From: Kitasatospora sp. DSM 101779
Lineage (GTDB): Bacteria > Actinomycetota > Actinomycetes > Streptomycetales > Streptomycetaceae
Length of the DNA: 52,415 nucleotides
Direction of reading: 5' to 3'
Assembly (NCBI RefSeq): GCF_025655475.1
Contig: NZ_JAHTIK010000001.1
Location: forward strand, 1,050,957 to 1,103,371
The position numbers and the translations under genes are program-made. The notes beneath the pieces were generated by a model. That model saw only the letters and a program-made list of their open reading frames with translations. It did not search any database and was not told the DNA's origin. Below are positions 1-8,413 of this stretch, piece by piece (position 1 is the first letter of the stretch; every line of letters starts with the position of its first letter).

Positions 1-56
1 GCCCGCCCGCTCGGGCCTAACCTCGTACCAGGGCCCGCCCCGAGGAAGGACACCCC

Positions 57-3000
57 GTGTCGGTCGTCCGTATCACCAACGTCACCTCCACCGATCTGTT
101 CACGGGCACCGAGGCCGCGCCGCGCCAGGTACTGCGGCTGACGGTGGACGGCCCGCCGTCCCGCATCGAGGTGACCGGCCCGGGCGTCCGCGGCGGTGCG
201 ACGGGCACGGGCGCCGTCGAGGTCCCGCTGGAGGTCGACGCCCCGGTGCCCGGCGAGCGCCGCCCGGTCACCGTGACCGCCGGGGACGCCGAGGCCCCCG
301 GCCTGCTGGAGGTCGCCGAGCCGGGCTGGACGGTGTTCATGGTCTCGCACTTCCACTACGACCCGGTCTGGTGGAACACCCAGGCCGCGTACACCTCTCC
401 CTGGGAGCTGCTGTCCGGCGACGCCACCACCCGCCCGCTGTGGGAGCGCAACGGCTTCGCACTGGTCGACGCGCACCTGGACCTGGCGCAGCGCGATCCG
501 GTGTACAGGTTCGTCCTCGCCGAGGTCGACTACCTCAAGCCGTACTTCGACCAGCACCCCGAGCGCCGGGCGCAGCTGCGGGAACTGCTGGCGAGCGGGC
601 AGGTCGAACTGGTGGGCGGCACCTACAACGAGCCGAACACCAACCTGACCGGTGCCGAGACCACCATCCGCAACCTGCTGTACGGCATCGGCTACCAGCG
701 CGACATCCTCGGCGGGGATCCGCGGACCGCCTGGCAGTTGGACGTCTTCGGTCACGATCCCCAGTTCCCCGGCCACCTGGCCGCCGCCGGTCTGACCGGC
801 AGTGCCTGGGCGCGCGGTCCGTTCCACCAGTGGGGGCCGATCCAGCGGAACTTCCGCGAGGCCAAGGACGACGCGACGGTGATGCAGTTCCCGAGCGAGT
901 TCGAATGGATCTCGCCGTCCGGGCGCGGGGTGCTGACCCACTACATGCCGCACCACTACTCGGCGGGCTGGTGGATGGACTCCTCCCCCGACCTGGCCGC
1001 CGCCGAGCAGGCGGTGTACGAGCTGTACTGCAAGCTCAAGCCGGTCGGCGCGACGAGGAACCTGCTGCTGCCGGTCGGCACCGACTACACCCCGCCGAAC
1101 AAGTGGGTCACCGAGATCCACCGCTCGTGGGCGGCCAAGTACCTCTGGCCGCGGTTCGTCTGCGCCATCCCGCGGGACTTCCTGACCGCCGTCCGAGCCG
1201 AACTCGAGACTTCGGGGCGGAAGTTGAGCCCGCAGACCCGGGACATGAACCCGGTCTACACCGGCAAGGACGTCTCCTACATCGACACCAAGCAGGCCCA
1301 GCGGGCGGCCGAGACGGCGGTGTTGGACGCTGAGCGGTTCGCCACCCTGGCCGCCGTGCAGGGCCTCGGCCGCTACCCGGAGGCGGCGCTCGACAAGGCT
1401 TGGCGCCACCTCGCCTACGGCGCGCACCACGACGCGATCACCGGCTCCGAGTCCGACCAGGTCTACCTGGACCTGCTGGGCGGCTGGCGCGAGGCCCACG
1501 ACCTGGCCGCCGCCGTCCGCGACGCCTCGCTCGATGCGCTGACCGGCCGGATCGGCACCGGAGACGACCGTTCGGTGGTGGTCGTCAACTCCCTGTCCTT
1601 CGGTCGCTCCGGTGTGGTGTCGCTCCGGCTGCCGGACGGCCTCGACGGCGTGCGGGTGCTGGATGAGGACGGCCTGCCGGTGCCGTGCGCCGTGGACCGG
1701 GGCACGCTGCACTTCCGTGCCGACGCGGTTCCGGCACTCGGCTGGCGCACCTACACCCTGGTGGACGGTCCGGCCGACGCCCTGTGGCGGGCCGCGGAGG
1801 GGCGCACCGCCGCCAACGCCCGCTACCGGGTGACCGCGGACCCGGCGCGCGGCGGCGCGCTCGGCTCCGTCCACGACCTGCTGCACGGGCGGGAGTTGCT
1901 GCGCGAGGGCCAGGTCGGCAACGAGTTGCGGGTGTACGAGGAGTACCCGCAGCACCCGGACTTCGGCGAGGGGCCGTGGCACCTGGTCCCGAGGGGCCCG
2001 GTCGTCGGTTCGTCCGCCGCGGACGCGACCGTGCGGCGCGAGACCGGACCGCTGGGCGAACGTCTGGTGATCGACGGCACCGTCGACGGCATCGCGTACC
2101 GGCAGACGGTGACCCTCTGGGACGGCCTGGACCTCGTCGACTGCCGGACGGTACTGGCCGACTACGCCGGCGCCGACCGGCTGCTGCGGGTGCGCTTCCC
2201 GGTCGATCTGCCGGGCGGCCTGCCGGTGAGCGAGGTCGCGGGAGCGGTGGTCGGACGCGGCTTCGCCCTGCCGGACGTGGACGCCGCCGAGGCTCCCTGG
2301 ACGCTCGACAATCCGGCCAACACGTGGTTCGGCCTGGGATCGACCGCCCGCGTCTCGCTCACCGACCCGGACGGCGCCCCGCTCGGCGAACGGGCCGTCG
2401 GGGTGGCCGAAGTGATCGTTCCCGAGGTCGACGATGCCTACGGCGCACGGGAGTTGGTGGTCGCCCTGGCCCGGGTCGGGGTGACCGCGACCACCACCGG
2501 TGCCGACCGGGCCCGGTACGGCTGGCTCGACGTGGACTCCAACCTGCCCGATGTCCGGATCGTCCTCGGCGGCCCCGACACCAATCCGGCCGCAGCCGCG
2601 CTGCTGGAACGGGCCGGCGCCGAGCACGCCGCCGTCCTGGCCGAGCACGGCGCGGTCTGGGTGCCCGCCGACAAGCCGCTGCACGAGGTCTGGCAGCCCA
2701 ACGCCGATCTGCGCGACCTGCGGGCACTGCCCGCACTGATCGCCACCGACCCGGCCGCACTCGCCGCCGACCTCGCCGACGCCGTGATCCGCGCCGTCTG
2801 CCCGGGCCGCCTCCCCGACGGAGAACGGCTCGCCGACCGCACCGTGGCCCTGCTCACCCGCGGACTGCCCGGGTTCGCCGTCGACCCGTCCGGCGCCCTG
2901 CACCTGTCGCTGATGCGCTCCTGCACCGGCTGGCCGTCCGGCGTCTGGATCGACCCGCCGAAGCGCACGCTGCCGGACGGCGCGTCCTTCCAACTCCAGC

Positions 3001-4283
3001 ACTGGACCCACGAGTTCCGGTACGCCCTGACCGGCGGCGACGGCGACTGGCGGGCTCGGCACCTACCCGCGCAGGGCCAGGAGTTCAACCACCCGCTGCA
3101 TGCCCGGCTGCTCCCGCCCGGCCGGGCCGGCGCACTGCCCCGGACCTGCTCCTGGCTGCGGGTCGAACCGGAGCGGGAGGTACTGCTGTCGGCCCTGAAG
3201 CCGACCGGCAACCCGATCGCGCACGGCTCCGCAGCGGCCACCTCTCCCGGGTCTTCGGTGACCCTGCGGCTGGTCGAGTCCACCGGTCTCGGGCGGACGG
3301 CCCGACTGGACGGCTCACTGCGGCTCTCCGCGCTGCGCACCTCCGACCTGCTGGAACAGCCGGACGGGACACCGGCCGAACCAGGACCGGCCGAACCAGG
3401 ACCGGCCGATCTGGTGCTGGCCGGCTCGGAGGTGGTCACCGTGACGGCCGTACCGGAGGCCGCCGCGCTCGGGCCGGTGACCGCCACGCTGGGGCCGGCG
3501 GCCGAGGCTGCGCAGCCCGTCCACGCGCGGTACTGGCTGCACAACCGGGGCCCCGCGCCGATGGGGTACCTGCCGGTGTCGGTCGGTCTCTCCCCCGGCC
3601 TGGTCCGCACGGCCGGGGGTCCCGTCGAGCTGTCCGCCGTCCTCGCCTCGCACCTGGTGGACGCCGAGGTGGAGGGCACCGCCGAGGTCCTCGCCCCCGA
3701 GGGCTGGCACGTCTCCGTCCGCCGCCGCCCCTACCGGCTCGGCCCCTCCGGGCACGTGCGCTTCCCGCTGACGCTCGACCCGCCGGCCGGCACCGAGCCC
3801 GGCCTGTACTTCGTCGCCGTCCGCACCGGGTACGGCGGCCAGCTCGTCGAGGACGTCGCCACCGTCACCGTCGGCGATCCGCCCGCCCCGCTGCCTGCCG
3901 TCGGCGAGGTACCCGAGGACTGGACGGCCGCCCAGGGCACCCGGGCCACCGACGGACGCGACACCGGTCTCTCCGTCTCCGTCACCACCCCCTCGGTCCG
4001 CCTGTCGCCGGGCCGGCGCGACACGCTCGGTGTCGTCCTCGACAACCGCACCCGGGGCGAGATCCGCGGCGAGCTGCAACTGGTCGCCCCCTTCGGCTGC
4101 TGGGACGCGCTTCCCGACCCCGTCCGCGGCTTCACCGTGGCGGCGGGCACCGGGCAGACCGTCAGCTTCGACATCGCCGTCCCGGCCGACGCCGAGCCCG
4201 GCGTGTACTGGGCGCTGGCGAAGGTGATGTGGTTCGGCCGCTGCCAGTACGCGCCGACGGTGGAGCTGGTGATCGAACCGTGA
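57..4283 (+). CDS. Glycoside hydrolase family 38 alpha-mannosidase, very large
   Basis: Predicted hydrolysis of alpha-mannosides. The GH38 N-terminal domain begins near residue 92 with the metal-binding HFHYDPVWW motif (about 99-106). The nucleophile-region QLDVFGHDP lies near 224-232, and the family HHDAITG motif near 457. After the central and C-terminal GH38 beta domains, the protein carries two further beta-rich NEW3-like modules (about 1150-1405), making 1408 residues, longer than typical bacterial GH38 (about 800-1000). A short Pro/Glu/Gly/Ala linker with a 15-bp tandem repeat lies near residue 1106. No signal peptide is seen, which suggests a cytoplasmic enzyme. The GTG start has an AGGAAGGA ribosome site 6 bases upstream. 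The stop overlaps the next start (GTGA). GH38 assignment is firm; the substrate (mannoside from glycan or glycoprotein) is inference. Confidence 0.9.
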   Translation: MSVVRITNVTSTDLFTGTEAAPRQVLRLTVDGPPSRIEVTGPGVRGGATGTGAVEVPLEVDAPVPGERRPVTVTAGDAEAPGLLEVAEPGWTVFMVSHFHYDPVWWNTQAAYTSPWELLSGDATTRPLWERNGFALVDAHLDLAQRDPVYRFVLAEVDYLKPYFDQHPERRAQLRELLASGQVELVGGTYNEPNTNLTGAETTIRNLLYGIGYQRDILGGDPRTAWQLDVFGHDPQFPGHLAAAGLTGSAWARGPFHQWGPIQRNFREAKDDATVMQFPSEFEWISPSGRGVLTHYMPHHYSAGWWMDSSPDLAAAEQAVYELYCKLKPVGATRNLLLPVGTDYTPPNKWVTEIHRSWAAKYLWPRFVCAIPRDFLTAVRAELETSGRKLSPQTRDMNPVYTGKDVSYIDTKQAQRAAETAVLDAERFATLAAVQGLGRYPEAALDKAWRHLAYGAHHDAITGSESDQVYLDLLGGWREAHDLAAAVRDASLDALTGRIGTGDDRSVVVVNSLSFGRSGVVSLRLPDGLDGVRVLDEDGLPVPCAVDRGTLHFRADAVPALGWRTYTLVDGPADALWRAAEGRTAANARYRVTADPARGGALGSVHDLLHGRELLREGQVGNELRVYEEYPQHPDFGEGPWHLVPRGPVVGSSAADATVRRETGPLGERLVIDGTVDGIAYRQTVTLWDGLDLVDCRTVLADYAGADRLLRVRFPVDLPGGLPVSEVAGAVVGRGFALPDVDAAEAPWTLDNPANTWFGLGSTARVSLTDPDGAPLGERAVGVAEVIVPEVDDAYGARELVVALARVGVTATTTGADRARYGWLDVDSNLPDVRIVLGGPDTNPAAAALLERAGAEHAAVLAEHGAVWVPADKPLHEVWQPNADLRDLRALPALIATDPAALAADLADAVIRAVCPGRLPDGERLADRTVALLTRGLPGFAVDPSGALHLSLMRSCTGWPSGVWIDPPKRTLPDGASFQLQHWTHEFRYALTGGDGDWRARHLPAQGQEFNHPLHARLLPPGRAGALPRTCSWLRVEPEREVLLSALKPTGNPIAHGSAAATSPGSSVTLRLVESTGLGRTARLDGSLRLSALRTSDLLEQPDGTPAEPGPAEPGPADLVLAGSEVVTVTAVPEAAALGPVTATLGPAAEAAQPVHARYWLHNRGPAPMGYLPVSVGLSPGLVRTAGGPVELSAVLASHLVDAEVEGTAEVLAPEGWHVSVRRRPYRLGPSGHVRFPLTLDPPAGTEPGLYFVAVRTGYGGQLVEDVATVTVGDPPAPLPAVGEVPEDWTAAQGTRATDGRDTGLSVSVTTPSVRLSPGRRDTLGVVLDNRTRGEIRGELQLVAPFGCWDALPDPVRGFTVAAGTGQTVSFDIAVPADAEPGVYWALAKVMWFGRCQYAPTVELVIEP

Positions 4284-4993
4284 CCGCCGGACCTGCCCTG
4301 CTCGGCCTGCTCGACGGCCGCCCGCTCCCCCGCACCGAGCTGGACCGCCGGCTGGCCGCTCTCCGCACCGGCCCGCGGTCCTCCGCGCTGCCCGCCCCCG
4401 GCAGCGCGGAGGACCGCCAGCTCACCCGCTGGGTCGCCCAGGTCCTGCTCACCGAGGCGCTCTGCACCGCCGAGGCCCGCACCCGCGGCCTCGACTGCGC
4501 GGCGGCCCCGCCGGTCCGCCTCGACCAGCGGGCCGCGGTGGAGTTGGGCTCGATCACCGCCGCGGCGTTCGAGGGCTGCGCGGCCGTCCGCGCGGTCTTC
4601 GCCGCCGTGACCGCCGACCTCGCCGTACCGCCGGACGGTCCGCACCGGCCGGCGCCCGAGCCCGCGTCCCCGCCCGCCACCGTCTGGGAACTCACCACCC
4701 CCGACGGCGACTTCGAGGCCGACCCGAAGACCCTTCCCGTCGCGCTCGCCGCCGCACTGCGCGCAGCCCCGCCCGGCCGCCGGGTGACCGCCGCCGGCTG
4801 GACGGCGGCGCTCGTGTCGACCCGCACCCGTGCCGTCCCCGGCCCGGGCGCGGCTGTCGACCCGCTCGCCCCGGCCCGCCGCCTCGCCTTCGTCCGCTGG
4901 CTCGACCACGCGCGCGCCCACCGCCTCACCCTCGTCCCCGGTCTCGAACATCCCGGCGACCCGTCGCAGCCCGACAACCACCACCGGCACTGA
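4280..4993 (+). CDS. Unrecognised protein coupled to the alpha-mannosidase
   Basis: A 237-residue protein whose GTG overlaps the mannosidase stop (GTGA), so the two are probably translated together. It is Ala/Arg/Pro-rich with predicted helices at residues 15-90 and a conserved-looking 'RWVAQVLLTEAL' stretch near 52-63. There is no signal peptide, no membrane segment and no catalytic motif I can name. It resembles an uncharacterised actinobacterial family (I recall DUF7158-like proteins, sometimes annotated as malonyl-transacylase-like), but I cannot confirm this. Codon use matches its neighbours. Tight coupling suggests a role alongside the mannosidase; function is unknown. Confidence 0.7.
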   Translation: MTAGPALLGLLDGRPLPRTELDRRLAALRTGPRSSALPAPGSAEDRQLTRWVAQVLLTEALCTAEARTRGLDCAAAPPVRLDQRAAVELGSITAAAFEGCAAVRAVFAAVTADLAVPPDGPHRPAPEPASPPATVWELTTPDGDFEADPKTLPVALAAALRAAPPGRRVTAAGWTAALVSTRTRAVPGPGAAVDPLAPARRLAFVRWLDHARAHRLTLVPGLEHPGDPSQPDNHHRH

Positions 4994-5067
4994 CCACGCG
5001 CGGATCCGTACCGGACGCGAGCGCGATACGGCGCACGGCGAAGGCCTGGTGGAGGATGCCCCAACCG

Positions 5068-5107
5068 GTGATCCGAGTGATCCGGGTGATCCGAGTGATG
5101 CGGTGAT
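5068..5107. repeat. 9-bp tandem repeat after the mannosidase operon
   Basis: Direct repeats of GTGATCCGA/GTGATCCGG are arranged head to tail (units at 5068, 5077 and 5086, then degenerate GTGATGCG and GTGATGCCC). They lie in the convergent space between the 4280-4993 gene and the flavoprotein ending at 5189. No hairpin is obvious. Function is unknown; this may be simple slippage. Confidence 0.6.
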
Positions 5108-5188
5108 GCCCAGGGCGGCGGGGCAACCCGCGGCCGGGCCCGCGGTCCGGTCGCGACCCCACGGGGCCGAGTCGTGGTCACGTACCGC

Positions 5189-6577
5189 TCAGCGGCAGCC
5201 GCCGGTCTCGGCGGTACCGCCCGGCCCGGGAGCGGTGCCGGGGGTGATGAGCTGCGGCGCGTCCGGGGCCGCGCAGCAGCCTCCGCCGCTGTTCTGGGCG
5301 GCGTTCGGCTCGTCGAAGAGGCCGGCGCCCCCGCAGACCCCGGTTTCGGGAAGGGTCAGCTCGACCCGTGCGGCCGCCTCGTGGTCGCCGGCGAGGGCAG
5401 CGGCGACGGAGCGGACCTGCTCGTAGCCGGTCATGGCGAGGAACGTCGGCGCGCGGCCGTAGGACTTCATGCCGACCAGGTAGACGTCGCCCTCGGGGTG
5501 GGTGAGCTCGCCGGCGCCGTGTGGGTAGACGGTGCCGCAGGAGTGCTGGTTGGGGTCGATGAGCGGCGCGAGCGCGGTCGGGGCCTGGAGGCGCTCGTCG
5601 AGGCCGAGCCGCACCTCGGAGAGGAAGGACAGGTCCGGGCGCAGGCCGGTGAGGACCACGACCTGGTCCACCGGCTCGCTGCGGCGGCCGTCCTCGGCGA
5701 CGAGCACCAGGCGGTCGCCCACCGGCTCGACGACGGCGGTGCGAAAGCCGGTGAGCGCGGCGGCGTGGCCGTCGTCGACGGCCTTCTTGGCGCGCAGGCC
5801 GAGGGCGCCGCGGGCGGGCAGCTGGTCGGCCTCGCCTCCGCCGTAGGTCGAGCCGTTGATGCCCCGCCGCAGCACCCAGACCGCGTGGGTGCCGGACTCG
5901 TCCTCGGCCAGGTCGGCGAGGTGGGCCAGCGCGGTGAAGGCGGAGGCGCCGGTGCCGACCACGGCGGTGCGCTTGCCGACGAACCGCTCCCTCACGGTGG
6001 GGTCCGTGAGGTCGGGGATACGGTAGGAGATCCGGCCGTTCGCGGCGCGCTCGCCGAGCGCGGGAAGGCCGTTCGCGCCGAGCGGGTTGGGGGTGGACCA
6101 GGTGCCGGAGGCGTCCACGACTGCGCGGGCCCGGATCTGCTCCTCACGGCCGTCGGTGTGCTCGACGTGGACGGTGAAGGGCTGCTCGGTGCGGCCCGAG
6201 TCGACGATGCGGTCGCGTCCGGCGCGGGCCACACCGGTCACGCGGGTGCGGTAGCGGACGCGGTCGCCGAGCACGTCGGCGAGGGGCCGGAGGTACTTCT
6301 CGGCCCAGTCGCCGCCGGAGGGGTAGGCCTTGCCGTCGGGCCGGGTCCACCCGGTCGGGGCGAGGAGCTTCTCCGCGACCGGGTCGACGACCTCCGCCCA
6401 TGGGGAGAACAGCCTGACGTGGCTCCACTCGCGGACCGCCGTGCCGGCTGCCGGCCCGGCCTCCAGCACGAGGGGTTCGAGGCCGCGCTCGATCAGGTGG
6501 GCCGCGGCGGCCAGGCCGATCGGGCCGGCGCCGATGACGACGACGGGCAGCTCGGCGGCGGGGGTGTTCTCGCTCAT
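5189..6577 (-). CDS. ArsO-like FAD/NAD(P)-dependent oxidoreductase with Cys-pair tail
   Basis: A two-dinucleotide-binding-domain flavoprotein of 462 residues. The FAD fingerprint GAGPIG is at residues 16-21, followed by an SHVRLFSPW motif, and a second GTGASAF nucleotide-binding turn lies near 213. It resembles the flavin monooxygenases (ArsO) of actinobacterial ars clusters; the actual substrate is not established. The C-terminus is odd: a vicinal pair Cys434-Cys435 in GGGCC, another Cys near 415 and Cys461, in a Pro/Gly-rich tail. It lies 52 bases downstream of the Cys-rich small gene on the same strand and probably shares its promoter and ArsR operators. ATG start with GGAGACCCGAG upstream. 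Confidence 0.8.
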   Translation of the reverse strand: MSENTPAAELPVVVIGAGPIGLAAAAHLIERGLEPLVLEAGPAAGTAVREWSHVRLFSPWAEVVDPVAEKLLAPTGWTRPDGKAYPSGGDWAEKYLRPLADVLGDRVRYRTRVTGVARAGRDRIVDSGRTEQPFTVHVEHTDGREEQIRARAVVDASGTWSTPNPLGANGLPALGERAANGRISYRIPDLTDPTVRERFVGKRTAVVGTGASAFTALAHLADLAEDESGTHAVWVLRRGINGSTYGGGEADQLPARGALGLRAKKAVDDGHAAALTGFRTAVVEPVGDRLVLVAEDGRRSEPVDQVVVLTGLRPDLSFLSEVRLGLDERLQAPTALAPLIDPNQHSCGTVYPHGAGELTHPEGDVYLVGMKSYGRAPTFLAMTGYEQVRSVAAALAGDHEAAARVELTLPETGVCGGAGLFDEPNAAQNSGGGCCAAPDAPQLITPGTAPGPGGTAETGGCR

Positions 6578-6629
6578 CTCGGGTCTCCGGATCGCTGGGG
6601 TGCGGCAGGTGGCAGGTTCGCGGGCGGGG

Positions 6630-6836
6630 TCAGCAGCAGCCGGCGCCGGAGGCGGCGGCCTCCTGCTTGGCGGCCGGGGCGCAGCAGGCGCCGGCGCCGG
6701 CGGCGTCCTTCGCGGTGCCGCAGCAGGGGGCGGACTGCGCGGACCCCGTCGCGCTCGGCGGCGCCGGGCTGGTGGCCGGGGCGCAACAGCCTCCGGCGCC
6801 GGGTGCGGAGGTCTCGGGGGTGGCGTGCTCGGTCAT
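6630..6836 (-). CDS. Small Cys-rich protein with four CC pairs, probable metalloid binder
   Basis: A 68-residue Ala/Pro/Gly-rich protein with eight cysteines, all in four vicinal pairs (CC at residues 17-18, 38-39, 51-52 and 67-68). It has one His and no predicted fold, signal or membrane segment. It is first in the leftward operon ahead of the ArsO-like gene, faces an ArsR gene, and has an operator-like palindrome 22 bases upstream of its start. The ATG has GGGAG 5 bases upstream. Spaced CC pairs are well suited to thiolate binding of As(III), so a metallothionein-like arsenic chaperone or buffer is my inference. I do not recognise a named family. Confidence 0.7.
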   Translation of the reverse strand: MTEHATPETSAPGAGGCCAPATSPAPPSATGSAQSAPCCGTAKDAAGAGACCAPAAKQEAAASGAGCC

Positions 6837-6857
6837 GGCATCTCCCGGTTTACTGTT

Positions 6858-6871
6858 TCGACACTTGTCGA
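6858..6871. promoter_or_regulatory. ArsR operator-like palindrome, leftward promoter side
   Basis: TCGACA-CT-TGTCGA, a perfect 6-bp inverted repeat with a 2-bp centre, lies 22 bases upstream of the Cys-rich gene start. It shares the GACA/TGTC core with the sites at 6902-6935 and 6982-7004, as expected for a common ArsR repressor. Confidence 0.6.
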
Positions 6872-6901
6872 TGTCCTGCTGTGCGGCCAGCATGGCACCT
6901 G

Positions 6902-6935
6902 ATTCGACGTCCGTCAACATAGACAGTCGTCGAAT
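6902..6935. promoter_or_regulatory. Second ArsR operator-like site
   Basis: ATTCGACG at 6902-6909 is inverted as CGTCGAAT at 6928-6935. The right part (6913-6935) is a 20-of-23 direct copy of the site at 6982-7004, sharing the core GTCAACATAGACA. It sits between the divergent genes, so it probably controls both promoters. Confidence 0.55.
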
Positions 6936-6981
6936 TATTTGCGGGCCGAACGGGCCGCCCTTCCGATGCGATTCGGCAGGT

Positions 6982-7004
6982 GTCAACATAGACACATGTC
7001 GAAT
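6982..7004. promoter_or_regulatory. ArsR operator overlapping the first arsR start codon
   Basis: A direct copy of 6913-6935. Within it, GACACATGTC (6991-7000) is an inverted repeat that contains the ATG of the downstream arsR at 6996. There is no ribosome site. This fits a leaderless, autorepressed arsR transcript; that is inference from layout. Confidence 0.55.
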
Positions 7005-7364
7005 CTTCAGGTGGCCAGCCTTCCGCTGCTCGAGCCGGAGGCCGCTGCACCCTGCTGCCCGCCGCTGACCTCCGCACCGCTGTCGGAGGAGGACTCGGTG
7101 CGGATGGCGGCCATGTTCAAGGCCCTGTCCGACCCGGTGCGGCTGCGGCTGTTCTCCCGCGTCGCCTCGCACGAGGGCGGCGAGGCGTGCGTCTGCGACA
7201 TCCAGGACGTCGGCGTCTCCCAGCCCACCGTCTCCCACCACCTCAAGAAACTCCGCGAGGCCGGCCTGCTCACCTCGGAGCGGCGCGGCACCTGGGTGTA
7301 CTACCGCGTCGCCCCGAACGTGCTCGCCGCCATGGCCGGCATGCTCACCGCCGCCACGGGCTGA
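6996..7364 (+). CDS. arsR: ArsR-family arsenite-responsive repressor, CgArsR type
   Basis: A 122-residue winged-helix repressor. The N-terminal vicinal pair Cys20-Cys21 (APCCPP) plus Cys65 and Cys67 (ACVCD) match the arrangement of Corynebacterium glutamicum ArsR, where an N-terminal Cys pair and one alpha-helical Cys bind As(III) or Sb(III). The recognition helix QPTVSHHLKKL follows. I chose ATG 6996 over longer in-frame options because it starts the conserved protein and lies inside the operator palindrome; no Shine-Dalgarno is present, so the mRNA may be leaderless. It faces the Cys-rich/ArsO-like operon and probably represses both directions. Confidence 0.9.
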   Translation: MSNLQVASLPLLEPEAAAPCCPPLTSAPLSEEDSVRMAAMFKALSDPVRLRLFSRVASHEGGEACVCDIQDVGVSQPTVSHHLKKLREAGLLTSERRGTWVYYRVAPNVLAAMAGMLTAATG

Positions 7365-7392
7365 GCCGCCGGACATTCCCCCGGAGCACTCG

Positions 7393-7416
7393 ATCGACTA
7401 TCGTCGATTGTCGATG
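7393..7416. promoter_or_regulatory. Operator-like inverted repeat at the second arsR start
   Basis: ATCGAC-tatc-GTCGAT (7393-7408) is a perfect 6-bp inverted repeat, followed by a further GTCGAT half that runs into the ATG at 7414. The sequence differs from the sites upstream of the first arsR, which suggests a separate regulon for the second ArsR. Confidence 0.5.
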
Positions 7417-7770
7417 AACCGGTCGAACCGCACCAGTACCGTCGTCGACGCCGAGGCCGCCGGGTCGTACGCGGCGTGGTTCAAGGCGCTCGCCGACCCG
7501 ACCCGCATCCGGCTGCTGCACCTGCTCGCGGCCGAGGGCCGGCCGATGAGCGTCGGCGAGATCGTGGAGCGATCGCCGGTCGGCCAGTCGACGGTCTCCC
7601 ATCACCTGAAGGTCCTCACAGAGGTCCGCTTCGTACTCCAGGAGAAGCAGGGCACCTCGACCCGCTACCAGGTGAACCGCACCTGCCTGACGGTCTTTCC
7701 GGCCGCCGTCGCGGCCATCCTCGCCGAGGCCCGTACCGAGCTGCCCCGAGAGGACGATCGTGGCCGCTGA
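7414..7770 (+). CDS. ArsR-family repressor with a single cysteine
   Basis: A 118-residue winged helix with 'FKALADPTRIRLL' near 23-35 and recognition helix GQSTVSHHLKVL (57-68). Unlike the first ArsR it lacks the CxC metal site in helix 3; the only Cys is residue 91. Its ligand is therefore unlikely to be bound as in CgArsR or the classical ArsR. The stop lies 11 bases inside the downstream acetyltransferase gene, so the two are coupled. ATG 7414 sits at the end of an inverted repeat (autoregulation likely). A TTG six bases earlier is an alternative start. Confidence 0.85.
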   Translation: MNRSNRTSTVVDAEAAGSYAAWFKALADPTRIRLLHLLAAEGRPMSVGEIVERSPVGQSTVSHHLKVLTEVRFVLQEKQGTSTRYQVNRTCLTVFPAAVAAILAEARTELPREDDRGR

Positions 7771-8260
7771 CATCCGGATCGTGCCGATGACCGACGAGCA
7801 TGCCGACCAGGTCCTGGCGGTCTACCGGGCCGGTATCGACGAGGGCAACGCCACCTTCGAGACCGCTGCGCCCACCTGGCAGGCGTTCGACGCGGCCAAG
7901 CTGCCCGAACACCGCTTCGTGGCCGTCGACCTCACCGACCGCGTCCTGGGCTGGATCGCCGCGAGCCGGGTCTCCGACCGCTGCGCCTACGCGGGCGTGG
8001 TGGAGCACTCGGTGTACGTCCACCCCGACGCCCGCGGCCGTGGTGTGGCCCTCCGCCTGCTCGAAGAACTGATCGCCTCCACCGAAGCCGCCGGCATCTG
8101 GACGATCCAGTCCGGCGTCTTCCCGGAGAACACCGCCAGTCTGGCCGTCCACGCCAAGGCCGGCTTCCGAGCCATCGGCACCCGCGAACGCATCGGCCGT
8201 CACCACGGAGTCTGGCGGGACGTCCTGCTGATCGAGCGTCGCAGCCCGGTCGTCGACTGA
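7760..8260 (+). CDS. arsN1: ArsN1-type GNAT N-acetyltransferase (arsinothricin/phosphinothricin class)
   Basis: A 166-residue GNAT protein of the Pat/Bar/ArsN family. It has an early VYRAGIDEGNATFE substrate region (about 20-33) typical of phosphinothricin-like acetyltransferases. The acetyl-CoA loop VHPDARGRGVA is near 90-100, and a downstream GFRAIGTRERIGRHHG motif near 134-149. The family acetylates the amino group of glutamate analogues; in ars clusters ArsN1 inactivates the organoarsenical arsinothricin. Its position directly after an arsR supports ArsN1 over a generic Pat enzyme. GTG start preceded by GAGAGGA, overlapping the arsR end by 11 bases. Confidence 0.75.
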   Translation: MAADIRIVPMTDEHADQVLAVYRAGIDEGNATFETAAPTWQAFDAAKLPEHRFVAVDLTDRVLGWIAASRVSDRCAYAGVVEHSVYVHPDARGRGVALRLLEELIASTEAAGIWTIQSGVFPENTASLAVHAKAGFRAIGTRERIGRHHGVWRDVLLIERRSPVVD

Positions 8261-8413
8261 CATCGACCCGGCATGTGCCCGGGCCGCGCCGTCAGCGGGC
8301 CGACATGCGCAGCGCGTTCCGCCCGCGGCCAGCTCGTCCGCGAGGGCCCGTGTGATCGGTTTGTGGTTTCCGCCAGTACGGCCACGAGCGCAACCTGCGG
8401 GAAACTGCCCGGC

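Noticed and set aside
1685..4279. Long open frame in the second frame of the mannosidase
   Set aside because: Arg/Gly-rich shadow frame with no family resemblance; only its final part (4280-4993) is a real gene.
8273..8413. Longer N-terminus for the MFS gene from an upstream in-frame ATG
   Set aside because: The extra 47 residues are Cys/Arg-rich, unlike an MFS N-terminus; ATG 8414 starts a normal MFS protein.
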